Positions 1 to 9,579 of a stretch of 64,000 bases of DNA are shown here, piece by piece. The DNA comes from Paracoccus alkanivorans (GTDB taxonomy: Bacteria; Pseudomonadota; Alphaproteobacteria; Rhodobacterales; Rhodobacteraceae), in the NCBI RefSeq assembly GCF_003697785.1, contig NZ_QOKZ01000003.1, positions 372,001-436,000 of the forward strand, in the 5' to 3' direction. Positions within the stretch are counted from its first letter, which is position 1; the number at the start of each line of letters is the position of its first letter. The notes below the pieces were generated by a model. The model did no database searches. It was not told the origin of the DNA and was given only the letters and a program-made list of their open reading frames with translations. The position numbers and the translations under genes were made by a program.

Positions 1-1
1 G

Positions 2-1156
2 ATGTTCTCGATCCTCAAGGAGCATGCCGAAGAGGGCTGGGATATCGGCGGTGAGGGTGTTCTTGAGGTCGTGCAGGACGGTTTCGGATTCTTGCGTTCG
101 ACCGAGGCTAACTATCTTCCCGGACCTGACGACATCTATGTCAGCCCGGATATGATCCGCCAGTTTTCCCTGCGCACTGGTGACACGGTCGAGGGTGTAA
201 TCCGTGCACCGGGTGAGAACGAGCGTTATTTTGCCCTGACAAAGGTCGAGCGGATCAATTTCGAGGATCCGGAGAAGGCCCGACACAAGGTTGCTTTTGA
301 CAACCTGACGCCACTGTATCCCAATCAGCGGCTGAATATGGAGATCGAGGATCCAACCATCAAGGATAGGAGCGCCCGGATCATCGATCTGGTTGCGCCG
401 ATCGGGAAGGGTCAGCGATCGTTGATCGTGGCACCTCCGCGGACGGGTAAGACGGTGCTGCTGCAAAACATTGCGCATTCCATCGAGCGCAATCATCCGG
501 AATGCTACCTGATCGTTTTGCTGATTGATGAGCGTCCCGAGGAAGTCACGGATATGCAGCGTAGTGTTCGCGGTGAAGTGATTTCTTCGACCTTCGATGA
601 ACCTGCCAGCCGGCATGTTGCTGTAAGTGAAATGGTTATTGAAAAAGCTAAGCGTCTTGTCGAGCATAAGCGAGATGTTGTAATTCTTCTGGATTCAATC
701 ACAAGACTTGGTAGAGCGTATAATACTACCGTGCCAAGCTCGGGTAAGGTGCTGACAGGTGGCGTGGACGCTAACGCATTGCAGAGACCAAAGCGATTCT
801 TTGGTGCCGCGCGCAACATTGAAGAAGGTGGATCTTTGACTATCATTGCTACTGCGTTGATCGATACTGGGTCGCGCATGGATGAGGTCATCTTTGAAGA
901 ATTCAAAGGCACCGGTAACAGCGAGATTGTTCTTGATCGGAAAGTGGCCGACAAGCGCGTATTCCCCGCAATGGACATTCTGAAGTCGGGCACTCGGAAA
1001 GAGGAACTTCTTGTTGAGGCGCGTGATTTGCAGAAAACCTATCTTCTGCGTCGGATTCTCAATCCGATGGGCACGACAGATGCTATCGAGTTCCTGATTT
1101 CGAAACTCAAGCAGACCAAGACGAATTCCGAATTTTTCGATTCGATGAACGCCTGA
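2..1156 (+). CDS. rho: Transcription termination factor Rho (5' end outside window)
   Basis: Rho is the hexameric RNA-dependent ATPase that ends transcription. The frame is open from the window edge. By comparison with the family the first ATG here is internal, and roughly 35-40 N-terminal residues are missing. Counting visible residues, the cold-shock-like RNA-binding fold contains DGFGFLRS (26-33). The P-loop PPRTGKT lies at 145-151 and Walker [11 protein letters not shown] at 226-235. The C-terminal translocase region is intact and ends FFDSMNA. It is the first visible gene of a rho-mnmE-mnmG-rsmG-parA-parB run, with mnmE 10 bases downstream. Base composition falls from GC-rich to clearly AT-richer about halfway through the gene. 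Confidence 0.97.
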   Translation: MFSILKEHAEEGWDIGGEGVLEVVQDGFGFLRSTEANYLPGPDDIYVSPDMIRQFSLRTGDTVEGVIRAPGENERYFALTKVERINFEDPEKARHKVAFDNLTPLYPNQRLNMEIEDPTIKDRSARIIDLVAPIGKGQRSLIVAPPRTGKTVLLQNIAHSIERNHPECYLIVLLIDERPEEVTDMQRSVRGEVISSTFDEPASRHVAVSEMVIEKAKRLVEHKRDVVILLDSITRLGRAYNTTVPSSGKVLTGGVDANALQRPKRFFGAARNIEEGGSLTIIATALIDTGSRMDEVIFEEFKGTGNSEIVLDRKVADKRVFPAMDILKSGTRKEELLVEARDLQKTYLLRRILNPMGTTDAIEFLISKLKQTKTNSEFFDSMNA

Positions 1157-1166
1157 AGAGGCTACT

Positions 1167-2435
1167 ATGGATCTCATTTTCGCTGAAGCCACCCCGCCTG
1201 GGCGGGGGGGCGTTTCGGTCATTAGATTGAGCGGGCATGGTGCACGAGCGGTGGTGGAGGATCTGGCAGGAAACCTGCCGAGTGCACGCCACGGATATCT
1301 GCGTTCCATCCAGGATGATGGAGAGGCATTGGATCAGGCACTGGTGGTCTGGTTCGAAGATGGCCGGAGTTTCACTGGAGAAGAAACCGCAGAGCTTCAT
1401 TTGCATGGTGCTCCTGTTGTCATAAAGCGCGTAGCGAAAGCCCTGGAAAAACGTGGCGCGAGACAAGCTGTTGCGGGAGAGTTCACGCGCCGGGCATTTC
1501 AGTCCGGGCGGATGGATCTGGCCGAGGTTGAAGGTCTTGGCGATTTACTTGAGGCGGAAACGGAAGCGCAACGACAGTTGGCAATCCGAGCTGCCAGCGG
1601 AGAGCTGGGGCGAAAAGCGGAGACTTGGCGGGAACTTCTGATTCGAGCCGGTGCTCTTATTGAAGCCAGTGTCGACTTTGCCGATGAAGAGGTGCCGGAT
1701 GATGTTCCTGACGAAGTGTTTTCCATTTTAGCTCGGCTTCGCAGCTATCTAGATGACGAGATAGGCGGGTTCCCTGCGGCAGAGTCCCTGCGAAAAGGAT
1801 TCGAAATTGCCGTAATCGGGCCGCCGAACGCGGGCAAGTCGAGTTTGATCAATCGGATAGCACGCAGAGATGTGGCGCTGGTTTCCAACATTGCCGGAAC
1901 AACGCGCGATGTCATCGAGATTCGCCTCGACCTGAATGGTTTGGCCGTGACATTGTTAGATACGGCTGGTTTACGCGTTTCTGCCGATGAGATCGAACAA
2001 ATGGGTGTTGATCGCGCCAGGCAGAGGGCTTTGGCCGCAGATTTACGGCTTCATCTGTCAGAGACAGGGGAGACAGAACCAGATCTATGGCGGGATGGCG
2101 ATATCCGCGTTGTGACCAAAGCTGATTTGGCCCATAAAAGCGCAAGTGAGTTATCTGTATCTTCGCTCACCGGTGATGGAATAGACAGGCTTCTTTCCGA
2201 ACTCCACGAGCGACTGTCATCGCGCGTAGCCGGAGCGGGCGTGGTCAGTCATGAGCGACAGGTGAAAGCGCTAAGAGAGGCAAGGGAATCTCTGAAGGAT
2301 ATAAAGGAGCTTCCCCCTGAACTTTTGGCAGAGATGATCAGGCAAACTGCGGCTTCCCTGGATAGATTGCTTGGCAGAATCGGTGCGGAAGAGTATCTGG
2401 ACGTAATCTTTACTTCATATTGTATCGGAAAGTGA
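1167..2435 (+). CDS. mnmE: tRNA uridine-5-carboxymethylaminomethyl(34) GTPase MnmE
   Basis: MnmE works with MnmG to modify the wobble uridine of certain tRNAs. The 422 residues show the N-terminal folate-binding domain beginning [20 protein letters not shown]. The inserted G domain has Walker A GPPNAGKS (218-225), GTTRD (244-248) and DTAG (265-268). The family C-terminal CIGK (419-422) carries the catalytic cysteine. The usual NKxD guanine-specificity motif reads TKAD (317-320), a mild variant. It starts 10 bases after rho and ends 2 bases before mnmG, so it is surely co-transcribed. GC content is lower than in most of the window. Confidence 0.97.
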   Translation: MDLIFAEATPPGRGGVSVIRLSGHGARAVVEDLAGNLPSARHGYLRSIQDDGEALDQALVVWFEDGRSFTGEETAELHLHGAPVVIKRVAKALEKRGARQAVAGEFTRRAFQSGRMDLAEVEGLGDLLEAETEAQRQLAIRAASGELGRKAETWRELLIRAGALIEASVDFADEEVPDDVPDEVFSILARLRSYLDDEIGGFPAAESLRKGFEIAVIGPPNAGKSSLINRIARRDVALVSNIAGTTRDVIEIRLDLNGLAVTLLDTAGLRVSADEIEQMGVDRARQRALAADLRLHLSETGETEPDLWRDGDIRVVTKADLAHKSASELSVSSLTGDGIDRLLSELHERLSSRVAGAGVVSHERQVKALREARESLKDIKELPPELLAEMIRQTAASLDRLLGRIGAEEYLDVIFTSYCIGK

Positions 2436-2437
2436 GG

Positions 2438-4306
2438 ATGTTTCACGTGAAACATTACGATGTGCTTGTCATCGGCGGAGGTCACGCTGGCATGGAAGCT
2501 GCTGCTGCTGCAGCCCGCATGGGTGCAGCAACGGCTTTGGTAACGATGCGCAAGGAGGACATCGGCACACTTTCTTGCAATCCGGCGATTGGAGGGCTTG
2601 GCAAAGGGCATTTGGTGCGCGAAATCGATGCACTTGATGGCCTGATGGGAAGATTTGCCGACAAGGCTGGCATACAGTTTCGCCTTTTGAACCGACGTAA
2701 GGGCCCGGCCGTCCAAGGGCCACGTGCCCAAATGGATCGCGCTACATACAGATATGTAGCCTATCGGGAACTAGCCACCACACCTGGGCTGGACATGGTT
2801 TTCGACAAAGTTCTTGGCCTTCTCGGGGATGCCAGACATGTTTCCGGTGTAAAGCTGGCTGAGGGTGGGCAAATTCATGCATCCGCAGTCATACTTACGA
2901 CCGGGACGTTTCTGAATGGAGTAATCCATATTGGTGATGTCAACCGCCCAGCTGGCCGTTGGGAAGGCGATGCCTCTAACAGCTTGGCAGAATCGCTCAG
3001 GCGCTTTGATTTACCATTGGGACGGCTAAAAACCGGTACACCCCCTCGGATCGATGGAAGATCGATCAACTGGGAAATGTTACAGGAGCAACCGGGCGAT
3101 GATGATCCGGTCATGTTCTCGTATCTAAGCGACGCGCCCGTTCTTCGGCAGGTATCTTGCTTCATTACGCATACCAATGCCCAAACGCATGACATTATTC
3201 GCGGTAATTTGAATCGTTCGGCCATGTATGGCGGTCGGATCTCGGGTAACGGCCCACGTTACTGCCCTTCGATAGAAGATAAAGTTGTGCGATTTTCGGA
3301 CAAGCAATCGCATCAGATATTTCTCGAACCGGAGGGCTTAACCGATCATACCGTTTATCCGAACGGGATTTCTACATCACTACCAGCAGATATACAGTTG
3401 GCCTATGTCCGATCCATCCGCGGTTTGGAAAACGCTGAGATCATACAACCTGGCTATGCTGTCGAATATGATTATGTAGACCCACGCAGCCTTGAACCCA
3501 GCTTACGCGTAAAAAACGTCGACGGCCTATACCTCGCTGGACAGATCAACGGGACAACGGGTTATGAAGAAGCAGCGGCGCAAGGCTTGGTTGCGGGCGT
3601 TAACGCGGCTCTCGCTGTGGACGGCAGGGACTCCGTTTTGTTCAGCAGAACCGACAGTTATATAGGTGTAATGATTGATGATTTGGTTACTCGCGGGGTG
3701 ACCGAGCCATATCGCATGTTCACATCGCGAGCGGAGTTCCGCCTGACATTGAGAGCGGATAATGCTGACCAGCGTATGACACCTATTGGCATGGCGATAG
3801 GTTGTATCAAAGAAGAGCGCAGCGCTGCTTTTACGGATCGCCAGGAACGCTATACTGCAGCCCGAAAGAGAGCAGAGGAGCAGCACCACTCTCCAACGGA
3901 GCTGCAGCGGGCTGGAATAGCGGTCCGTTTAGATGGACAACAACGGTCGGTGTTTTCGTTGCTTGGCATGGCGGATATACCCAAATCTAAGCTCTATGAG
4001 CTGGCGTCTTGGCTTGAAGGCTTGGAACCAGACACAATCCAACAGTTGGCCAACGATTCGCTATATCACCGATATATCGATCGCCAGAAACGCGATGCTG
4101 AGGCATTGAGGACAGACGAAGCTGTTACATTACCCAAAAATCTCGACTATCAGCGGATAGCTGGGCTTTCTTCTGAGCTACGCGCCAAGCTGTCGCAGAG
4201 CCGTCCGGCGACTCTGGCCGCTGCCGCAAAGATTGAAGGAATGACGCCTGCAGCACTTACATTACTGATTGCGACTGCCCGGACCATGGAGCGGAAACTC
4301 GCATGA
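2438..4306 (+). CDS. mnmG: tRNA uridine-5-carboxymethylaminomethyl synthesis enzyme MnmG (GidA)
   Basis: FAD-dependent partner of MnmE; 622 residues from the ATG at 2438. That start is chosen because the family begins [18 protein letters not shown] and because an upstream in-frame ATG would overlap mnmE. The dinucleotide-binding [10 protein letters not shown] follows at once. CNPAIGG lies at 47-53 and the signature [13 protein letters not shown] at about 270-282. The first codons are themselves a perfect parS site (2439-2454), so residues 1-6 are fixed by chromosome segregation as well as by protein function. It overlaps rsmG by 4 bases. Lower GC than neighbours after 6.6 kb. Confidence 0.97.
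   Translation: MFHVKHYDVLVIGGGHAGMEAAAAAARMGAATALVTMRKEDIGTLSCNPAIGGLGKGHLVREIDALDGLMGRFADKAGIQFRLLNRRKGPAVQGPRAQMDRATYRYVAYRELATTPGLDMVFDKVLGLLGDARHVSGVKLAEGGQIHASAVILTTGTFLNGVIHIGDVNRPAGRWEGDASNSLAESLRRFDLPLGRLKTGTPPRIDGRSINWEMLQEQPGDDDPVMFSYLSDAPVLRQVSCFITHTNAQTHDIIRGNLNRSAMYGGRISGNGPRYCPSIEDKVVRFSDKQSHQIFLEPEGLTDHTVYPNGISTSLPADIQLAYVRSIRGLENAEIIQPGYAVEYDYVDPRSLEPSLRVKNVDGLYLAGQINGTTGYEEAAAQGLVAGVNAALAVDGRDSVLFSRTDSYIGVMIDDLVTRGVTEPYRMFTSRAEFRLTLRADNADQRMTPIGMAIGCIKEERSAAFTDRQERYTAARKRAEEQHHSPTELQRAGIAVRLDGQQRSVFSLLGMADIPKSKLYELASWLEGLEPDTIQQLANDSLYHRYIDRQKRDAEALRTDEAVTLPKNLDYQRIAGLSSELRAKLSQSRPATLAAAAKIEGMTPAALTLLIATARTMERKLA
2439..2454. promoter_or_regulatory. parS: parS centromere site 1 (inside mnmG start)
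   Basis: The 16 bases TGTTTCACGTGAAACA form a perfect palindrome identical to the bacterial parS consensus bound by ParB. They begin at the second base of the mnmG start codon and encode part of MFHVKH. parA and parB lie 2.4-3.2 kb downstream in the same operon. ParB would load and spread from here for origin segregation, and spreading might also affect the operon's transcription (inference). Confidence 0.95.
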
Positions 4307-4899
4307 TTGGCGATGTTTCACGTGAAACAAAAGATTTGCTGAACGAGTATCAGGAGCTATTGGTTCGCTGGAACAAGAAAATTAACCTTGTGGCTCCTTC
4401 AACGATTTCGCAACTGAGAGCCCGCCATATAGACGATTGCCTGCAAATCTCCAGATATGCCGATCCTGAATGCGGGATTTGGGCCGATCTCGGCAGTGGA
4501 GGCGGGCTGCCGGGAATTGTTCTTGCGATATTCTTTGCTTCACGGCCGGTCCGTTTCATGCTTGTGGAAAGCGATCAGAGAAAGGCCGCATTCCTACGAT
4601 CCGTGGCTCGCTCCCTAGACTTGCATAATGTCAATGTTCAGAACGATCGAATTGAAGCTATTAATCCGCTGAATGCTGCTCACATAAGTGCCCGAGCGCT
4701 TGCCCCGCTACCACGCCTTATGCCATATCTTGATCGACACATGGCAAAAGACGGGCAGGCATGGCTGATGAAGGGCGAGAAATGGCAGGCCGAAGTGGAT
4801 GAAGCCCGGAAATACTGGAAATTCAATCTCACATCAATAGCTAGCAGCACTCAACCCGGTGCTGCCATCCTCAAGATAGGCGAGGTTTCGGATGCCTGA
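4303..4899 (+). CDS. rsmG: 16S rRNA (guanine(527)-N7)-methyltransferase RsmG (GidB)
   Basis: RsmG adds the m7G527 mark to 16S rRNA using S-adenosylmethionine. The 198 residues are near family length, and the SAM-binding loop [11 protein letters not shown] spans about 61-71. The start overlaps the mnmG stop by 4 bases (ATGA), indicating translational coupling. Codons 4-9 (DVSRET) are written with a second perfect parS sequence. The 3' end overlaps parA by 8 bases. The order mnmG-rsmG-parA-parB is the classic origin-proximal arrangement. Confidence 0.96.
   Translation: MIGDVSRETKDLLNEYQELLVRWNKKINLVAPSTISQLRARHIDDCLQISRYADPECGIWADLGSGGGLPGIVLAIFFASRPVRFMLVESDQRKAAFLRSVARSLDLHNVNVQNDRIEAINPLNAAHISARALAPLPRLMPYLDRHMAKDGQAWLMKGEKWQAEVDEARKYWKFNLTSIASSTQPGAAILKIGEVSDA
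4314..4329. promoter_or_regulatory. parS: parS centromere site 2 (inside rsmG)
   Basis: A second exact copy of TGTTTCACGTGAAACA, 1875 bases after the first. It is read in a different frame, encoding VSRET-type codons instead of FHVKH. Two identical 16-bp palindromes this close to parAB leave little doubt about function. Location inside a coding region is normal for parS. Confidence 0.95.
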
Positions 4900-5677
4900 C
4901 CACCACATCGTGGCAATTGCAAACCAGAAAGGTGGTGTCGGTAAAACCACCACAGCAATTAATCTTGGCGCGGCGTTGGCCTTTGGCGGCCATCAGACAA
5001 TTCTGATAGACTTGGACCCACAGGGCAATGCGTCCACCGGTTTGGGCATAGATGCAGATAAGCGCACGCATACGGTCTATGATCTGTTGGTTGGCCCGGA
5101 TTCGCTTGAAACGGTAGCGCAAGACACAAATATCGAGAATTTGCAGATTGTTCCGGCGACACCGGATCTCGCATCGGCGGATGTCGAATTGTCAAATGCT
5201 GCTGATCGCACCCGGCTTTTGCGTAGCAAGCTTCAAAAGGTGGAGTCGAACAAGATTATTCTCATCGATTGTCCCCCGGCGCTCGGCTTGCTGACCGTCA
5301 ACGCCATGGTTGCGGCCAACAGTGTGCTTGTTCCGCTCCAGGCGGAGTTTTATGCATTGGAAGGTCTTTCCCAGCTTTTGACTTCGGTTCGCCAGGTCCG
5401 CCAGACGGCCAATCCGGGACTTCGTGTCAACGGTGTGCTGTTGACAATGTCCGATTATCGAAACAATTTGTCCCAGCAGGTCGAAGCGGATGCGCGTGCA
5501 ACCTTGGGCGATTTGATCTATCCAACAGTTATCCCGCGTAACGTGCGCGTGTCTGAAGCACCGTCGCACGCCAAGCCAGTGCTTGTATATGATCCGCATT
5601 CGAAAGGCAGCGCTGCCTATCGGCAATTTGCGGTTGAATTCGCCGCTCGTCTCAATCTCAATTTGGAGGCCGCATGA
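4892..5677 (+). CDS. parA: Chromosome partitioning ATPase ParA
   Basis: Walker-type DNA-binding ATPase that moves ParB-parS complexes. The 261 residues carry the deviant Walker A KGGVGKTTT (13-21), then DLDPQGNASTG and a later IDCPPALG, all in the standard order for chromosomal ParA (Soj). The start is the ATG overlapping the rsmG end by 8 bases. The stop overlaps parB by 4 bases. Together with the two upstream parS sites it completes a parABS system. Confidence 0.97.
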   Translation: MPDHHIVAIANQKGGVGKTTTAINLGAALAFGGHQTILIDLDPQGNASTGLGIDADKRTHTVYDLLVGPDSLETVAQDTNIENLQIVPATPDLASADVELSNAADRTRLLRSKLQKVESNKIILIDCPPALGLLTVNAMVAANSVLVPLQAEFYALEGLSQLLTSVRQVRQTANPGLRVNGVLLTMSDYRNNLSQQVEADARATLGDLIYPTVIPRNVRVSEAPSHAKPVLVYDPHSKGSAAYRQFAVEFAARLNLNLEAA

Positions 5678-6558
5678 TGTCGGACAGCAAAACCGCAAAA
5701 CGAGGCCTTGGCCGCGGACTTTCGGCGTTGATGGCAGATGTCGATCTCTCTACACCAGATCTCCCGGATCGCTCGATGATCCCCATTGAGCAAATCACGG
5801 CGAATCCCGATCAGCCCCGCCGCCAGTTCAAACCTGAAGCGTTAAGCGAGCTGGCCGATTCGCTCAAAAGCCGTGGTGTTCTACAGCCTTTGATCGTGCG
5901 GCCACATCCCAAGGACCAAGGGCTTTACCAGATTGTCGCCGGCGAACGTCGCTGGCGCGCGGCACAAATGGCTCAGCTTCATGAACTTCCGGTCATCATT
6001 CGGGATCTATCCGATGCGGAGGTATTGGAAGTTGCCATTATCGAAAACATTCAGCGCGCGGATTTGAATGCTATCGAAGAGGCAACATCGTTCCGTCAAT
6101 TGATGGATCGTTTCGGGCACACTCAGGAAAAGCTCGCCGAGGCGCTCAACAAGAGCCGTAGCCATATCGCGAACCTCCTTCGCTTGCTAAACCTGCCTGA
6201 TGCGGTGCAAGAACTGGTTAAAGGCGGGCAGCTTAGTGCTGGTCATGCGCGTGCATTGATAACGGCTCCGAATGCCGTGCAACTGGCGCGAAAAGTAGTA
6301 GAAAAAGGTCTTTCCGTGCGCGAAACCGAGGAATTGGTTCGCAAGCAAATGGAGACCGCAGAAAAGACCAGCAAGGGGGCATCTCGCAAGCAGGAGAAAG
6401 ACGCGGATACCCGTGCTCTTGAAGCGGATCTTTCCGCGCATCTGCGCATGAAAGTAGCGATCAAGCATGTTGGGGTAGACGGTGGTCAACTCTCTGTCAC
6501 CTATAAGGATCTCGACCAACTCGATAAGCTATGTCAGATTCTGGGCGGGAACAGGTAA
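5674..6558 (+). CDS. parB: Chromosome partitioning CTPase ParB
   Basis: ParB binds parS and spreads as a CTP-dependent clamp. The 294 residues start with MMSDSKTAKR and then the ParA-stimulating arginine/leucine motif GLGRGLSALM (11-20). They continue with the CTP-binding box GERRWRAAQ (90-98), ENIQRADL (124-131), and the helix-turn-helix around 149-171 that reads parS. A lysine-rich linker leads to the C-terminal dimerisation segment. It is the last gene of the operon. A GC-rich inverted repeat follows 10 bases after the stop. Confidence 0.97.
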   Translation: MMSDSKTAKRGLGRGLSALMADVDLSTPDLPDRSMIPIEQITANPDQPRRQFKPEALSELADSLKSRGVLQPLIVRPHPKDQGLYQIVAGERRWRAAQMAQLHELPVIIRDLSDAEVLEVAIIENIQRADLNAIEEATSFRQLMDRFGHTQEKLAEALNKSRSHIANLLRLLNLPDAVQELVKGGQLSAGHARALITAPNAVQLARKVVEKGLSVRETEELVRKQMETAEKTSKGASRKQEKDADTRALEADLSAHLRMKVAIKHVGVDGGQLSVTYKDLDQLDKLCQILGGNR

Positions 6559-6567
6559 GATCAATTT

Positions 6568-6597
6568 GCCCGGCACATGAGCAGAGCTGTGCCGGGC
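6568..6597. terminator. Inverted repeat between convergent parB and DUF454 gene
   Basis: GCCCGGCAC and GTGCCGGGC form a perfect 9-bp stem around a 12-base loop between the two convergent genes. There is no long T tract on either side (three T/A bases flank it), so it may end transcription in both directions or simply stabilise the mRNA 3' ends. Confidence 0.6.
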
Positions 6598-6615
6598 GAT
6601 GATATCCGAAGGGAA

Positions 6616-6969
6616 TCAGGCGTTCGGTCGCGTCACCACGTAAAGGCCGATCATCGAACAGATCGTCACCTGCATGACGATCAGCCACGTTGGAAGACCA
6701 AGCCAAATTGCAGCTGCAATACCAAAGACCATTGCAGCAACTGCCCATAGCTTTGCAATCCTGCCAACGGCACCACGTTCCTGCCATGCTCGAACATGTG
6801 GACCATAAACTTCGTGATCGAGGATTTTCTGCCGTAACCGAGGGGAAGACCGGGCAAAAGCCCAAGCGGCGACCAAAAGAAAAGGAACAGTCGGCATCAC
6901 CGGCAAAGCAATGCCGATTACTGCTAGAGCTAGGGCTGTTATACCGATCACATACCAGATAATGCTCAT
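6616..6969 (-). CDS. Small inner-membrane protein, DUF454 (YbaN) family
   Basis: The 117 residues show an N-terminal hydrophobic helix (about 3-24) with the family-type PVMPTVPFLL, then a polar stretch with DHEVYGPHVRAWQERG, and two more hydrophobic segments (about 72-110). This matches the DUF454/YbaN family, whose function is not established. It starts 3 bases after the hemW stop and closes the rph-rdgB-hemW operon. Its position gives no clear clue to its role. Confidence 0.85.
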   Translation of the reverse strand: MSIIWYVIGITALALAVIGIALPVMPTVPFLLVAAWAFARSSPRLRQKILDHEVYGPHVRAWQERGAVGRIAKLWAVAAMVFGIAAAIWLGLPTWLIVMQVTICSMIGLYVVTRPNA

Positions 6970-6972
6970 CTA

Positions 6973-8148
6973 CTAGGCCAGTTCCCTTAAAATAGCGTTT
7001 AAGATCGGCCGCCCTGCCGAACTAGTCCGCAACCGGCCCTCTGATCTTTCGATCATGCCCAATTCCTCCAGTCGAGCCACCGACCCCGCATCAAGCGATT
7101 TCCCGGCAAGTCTTGCAAATCGCTGCTCGTCCAGACCTTCTTGCAACCGCATCGCCATCAGCAGGTATTCCATCGCCTGTTCCCCTGGCGGCAGCAACGT
7201 CCTCGGTAGCTCTCCGGTTCCATCACGCTCTACGGCATCGAGCCAGATACCCGGAGCACGATGAGCCTCGGTTGCCATACGGCCATGGGGCAGGGTGATC
7301 CGCCCATGTGCACCGGGGCCCACTGCAGCCCAATCTCCCTGCCGCCAATAGATCAGATTGTGGCGGCTCTCAAACCCTACTGCGGCATGATTGGAAATCT
7401 CGTAACCCGGCATCCCGGCGGCCATGCAAACCTCATTGGTTTCCAGATACATGTCGGCAGACAGGTCGTCATCGGGAAGATCATGCAATTTCCCCGCAGC
7501 GGCGCGCGCTCCGAAAGCTGTCCCAGGTTCGATAGTCAGTTGGTAGAGCGAGAGGTGATCCACCGCCATTGACAAGGCTTCCCGGAGTTCTGCCCGCCAT
7601 GCCTCGGCTGTCTGGCCTTGTCGCGCATAGATCAGGTCGAAACTGACCCGATCAAAGCACTCCCGTGCGACGTCGAAAGCTGTCCGGGCCTCAGTTACCG
7701 AATGCAGCCGTCCCAAGCGCCGCAAATCATCGTCGTTCAATGCCTGTATGCCCATCGATAACCGATTGACACCCGCATCGGCGTAACCGCGAAAGCGGCC
7801 TTTCTCGACGCTGGTCGGGTTTGCTTCCAAGCTGATCTCGATGTCATTGGCAAAGTTCCAGCTTGCTCTCGCCATACGGATTACGGCATCGACAGTCTCG
7901 GGAGTCATTAATGAAGGTGTTCCACCGCCAAAGAAAATACTTCCTAGAAGCCGGTCCGGCAGTTCCTCGGACAGCCGAGAGATTTCAGCGCATAGCGCTC
8001 TGGCCCAACGCGATTGTTCAACATGTGCAACAACATGGCTGTTGAAATCGCAATAAGGACATTTGGCGGCACAGAATGGCCAGTGAACATAAAGACCAAA
8101 CCCTCCCGCACGCCAATCTTCTTCTTCACCAAAGGCGGCTCCACTCAT
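6973..8148 (-). CDS. hemW: Radical SAM heme chaperone HemW (HemN-like)
   Basis: 391 residues. The radical-SAM cluster motif is C26-AAK-C30-PY-C33-D-F, and GGGTPSLM follows at about 73-80. True HemN enzymes have CxxxCxxCxC. A phenylalanine in place of the fourth cysteine, together with the VHWPFC lead-in, marks HemW, which delivers heme instead of oxidising coproporphyrinogen. It lies 39 bases after rdgB and 3 bases before the DUF454 gene. Annotation as oxygen-independent coproporphyrinogen oxidase would be the common mistake. Confidence 0.93.
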   Translation of the reverse strand: MSGAAFGEEEDWRAGGFGLYVHWPFCAAKCPYCDFNSHVVAHVEQSRWARALCAEISRLSEELPDRLLGSIFFGGGTPSLMTPETVDAVIRMARASWNFANDIEISLEANPTSVEKGRFRGYADAGVNRLSMGIQALNDDDLRRLGRLHSVTEARTAFDVARECFDRVSFDLIYARQGQTAEAWRAELREALSMAVDHLSLYQLTIEPGTAFGARAAAGKLHDLPDDDLSADMYLETNEVCMAAGMPGYEISNHAAVGFESRHNLIYWRQGDWAAVGPGAHGRITLPHGRMATEAHRAPGIWLDAVERDGTGELPRTLLPPGEQAMEYLLMAMRLQEGLDEQRFARLAGKSLDAGSVARLEELGMIERSEGRLRTSSAGRPILNAILRELA

Positions 8149-8187
8149 GGCTGCATCCAGACCATGAGTGACAAGGAAGTGGATTTT

Positions 8188-8796
8188 CTATTGAAAACAG
8201 TCATTTATCATTTTCTTTACCGCCAGTGCCCGATGGCTGAGACGATTCTTCAGCTCGGGCGGCATCTCTCCCAGCGTCAGGTTGTACCCATCGGGCATGA
8301 AGATCGGATCATAACCATGTCCCTCAACGCCGCGAGGCGGCCAGATGACTTGTCCTGGCAGAACCCCCTCGAACACCTCGTCATGTCCATCTGGCCACAT
8401 CAGCACAAGCGTGCAGCGAAACTGTGCATTGCGCGGCTTGGGAGCTTGCCGCTCCTCCAGGGCCTGCCAGGTTTTCTCCATCGCCAACCTGAAATCGCGG
8501 CCATTGCCGGTCTCGGCCCAGTCGGCTGTATAGACGCCGGGGGCACCATCCAGCGCATCGACGCTGATACCGCTGTCATCCGCAAGCACCGGCAGGCCTG
8601 TCGCCTCGACGGCGGCGCGAGCCTTGATGCGTGCGTTGCCCAGAAAACTGTCCTCGGTTTCGGCCGGCTCGCCAAGACCTTTTTCCGCTGCGCCTACGAC
8701 CTCGACGCCATAGGGCGCCAGCAGAGCCCGCATCTCGCCCAGCTTGCCGGCATTATGCGTCGCCACCAACAGATATTTTTCGTCAAATCTCCTCAT
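8188..8796 (-). CDS. rdgB: XTP/dITP diphosphatase (RdgB/HAM1 family)
   Basis: House-cleaning pyrophosphatase that removes non-canonical purine nucleoside triphosphates before they enter DNA or RNA. The 202 residues have ATHNAGK (12-18), [12 protein letters not shown] near residue 68 and the C-terminal SHRALA, all diagnostic of the family. The start overlaps the rph stop by 4 bases, so the pair is translationally coupled. The rph-rdgB-hemW order is common in alphaproteobacteria. Confidence 0.95.
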   Translation of the reverse strand: MRRFDEKYLLVATHNAGKLGEMRALLAPYGVEVVGAAEKGLGEPAETEDSFLGNARIKARAAVEATGLPVLADDSGISVDALDGAPGVYTADWAETGNGRDFRLAMEKTWQALEERQAPKPRNAQFRCTLVLMWPDGHDEVFEGVLPGQVIWPPRGVEGHGYDPIFMPDGYNLTLGEMPPELKNRLSHRALAVKKMINDCFQ

Positions 8797-9506
8797 TTCA
8801 GCGCTGCTCTCTGCGCCGCCGTCAGTTCGGCTATACCAGCCTCGGCAAGATCGACGAGCTGTGCCATCTCATCGCGCGAGAAGGTCGCTCCTTCAGCTGA
8901 CATCTGCACCTCGATAAGGCGACCCGTGCCCGTCATGACGAAGTTCCCGTCCGTGCCCGCCTCGCTGTCTTCGGCATAATCCAGATCAACCACCAATTGA
9001 CCGGCATAAATTCCGCAACTTACCGCCGCCACGTGATCCACGATCGGATCCCTCGTAAGAGTCCCGGCTTCCAGAAGCTTGTTCACTGCCAGCCGCAGCG
9101 CTACCCAGCCCCCGGTAATCGAGGCGCAACGGGTGCCGCCATCCGCCTGGATAACATCGCAGTCTATCGTGATCTGCCGTTCTCCAAGCGCCACCCGATC
9201 CACCCCGGCCCGCAGGCTGCGCCCGATAAGCCGCTGAATCTCCTGCGTGCGGCCCGATTGTTTGCCCTGCGTTGCCTCTCGCCGGTTGCGCGTATTGGTG
9301 GCGCGCGGCAGCATCCCGTATTCCGCTGTCACCCAGCCAAGCCCCGTACCCTTAAGAAAACGCGGCGGGTTATCCTCGATCGAGGCGCTACACAGCACAT
9401 GTGTATTACCGCAACGGATCAGGCACGACCCTTCGGCGTGCCGCATCACCCCGGTTTCGATTGAAATCGGGCGCATTTGGCTTAAGTTCCGGCCAGAAGG
9501 GCGCAT
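8793..9506 (-). CDS. rph: Ribonuclease PH
   Basis: Phosphate-dependent 3' exoribonuclease that trims tRNA precursors. The 237 residues match family length. Visible signatures are MRPSGR at the N-terminus, [18 protein letters not shown], the phosphate-binding [14 protein letters not shown], and the catalytic-region [17 protein letters not shown]. It is the first gene of the minus-strand operon and is divergent from hrcA, with 73 bases between the two starts. Confidence 0.97.
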   Translation of the reverse strand: MRPSGRNLSQMRPISIETGVMRHAEGSCLIRCGNTHVLCSASIEDNPPRFLKGTGLGWVTAEYGMLPRATNTRNRREATQGKQSGRTQEIQRLIGRSLRAGVDRVALGERQITIDCDVIQADGGTRCASITGGWVALRLAVNKLLEAGTLTRDPIVDHVAAVSCGIYAGQLVVDLDYAEDSEAGTDGNFVMTGTGRLIEVQMSAEGATFSRDEMAQLVDLAEAGIAELTAAQRAALK

Positions 9507-9579
9507 GGGTTATCCTTTCCTTGATGATCAGGCTGCCCAATACCGCCCCGCGCCCCGGTCACGCAAGCCCGTGAAGGTC

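Noticed and set aside
6973..8148. Oxygen-independent coproporphyrinogen III oxidase (HemN)
   Set aside because: The cluster motif ends C-D-F, not CxC, which indicates HemW.
9247..9579. N-terminal extension of HrcA
   Set aside because: Overlaps rph antisense; family members start at the winged helix (ATG 9580).
9507..9579. CIRCE element upstream of hrcA
   Set aside because: No TTAGCACTC-N9-GAGTGCTAA-like repeat present.
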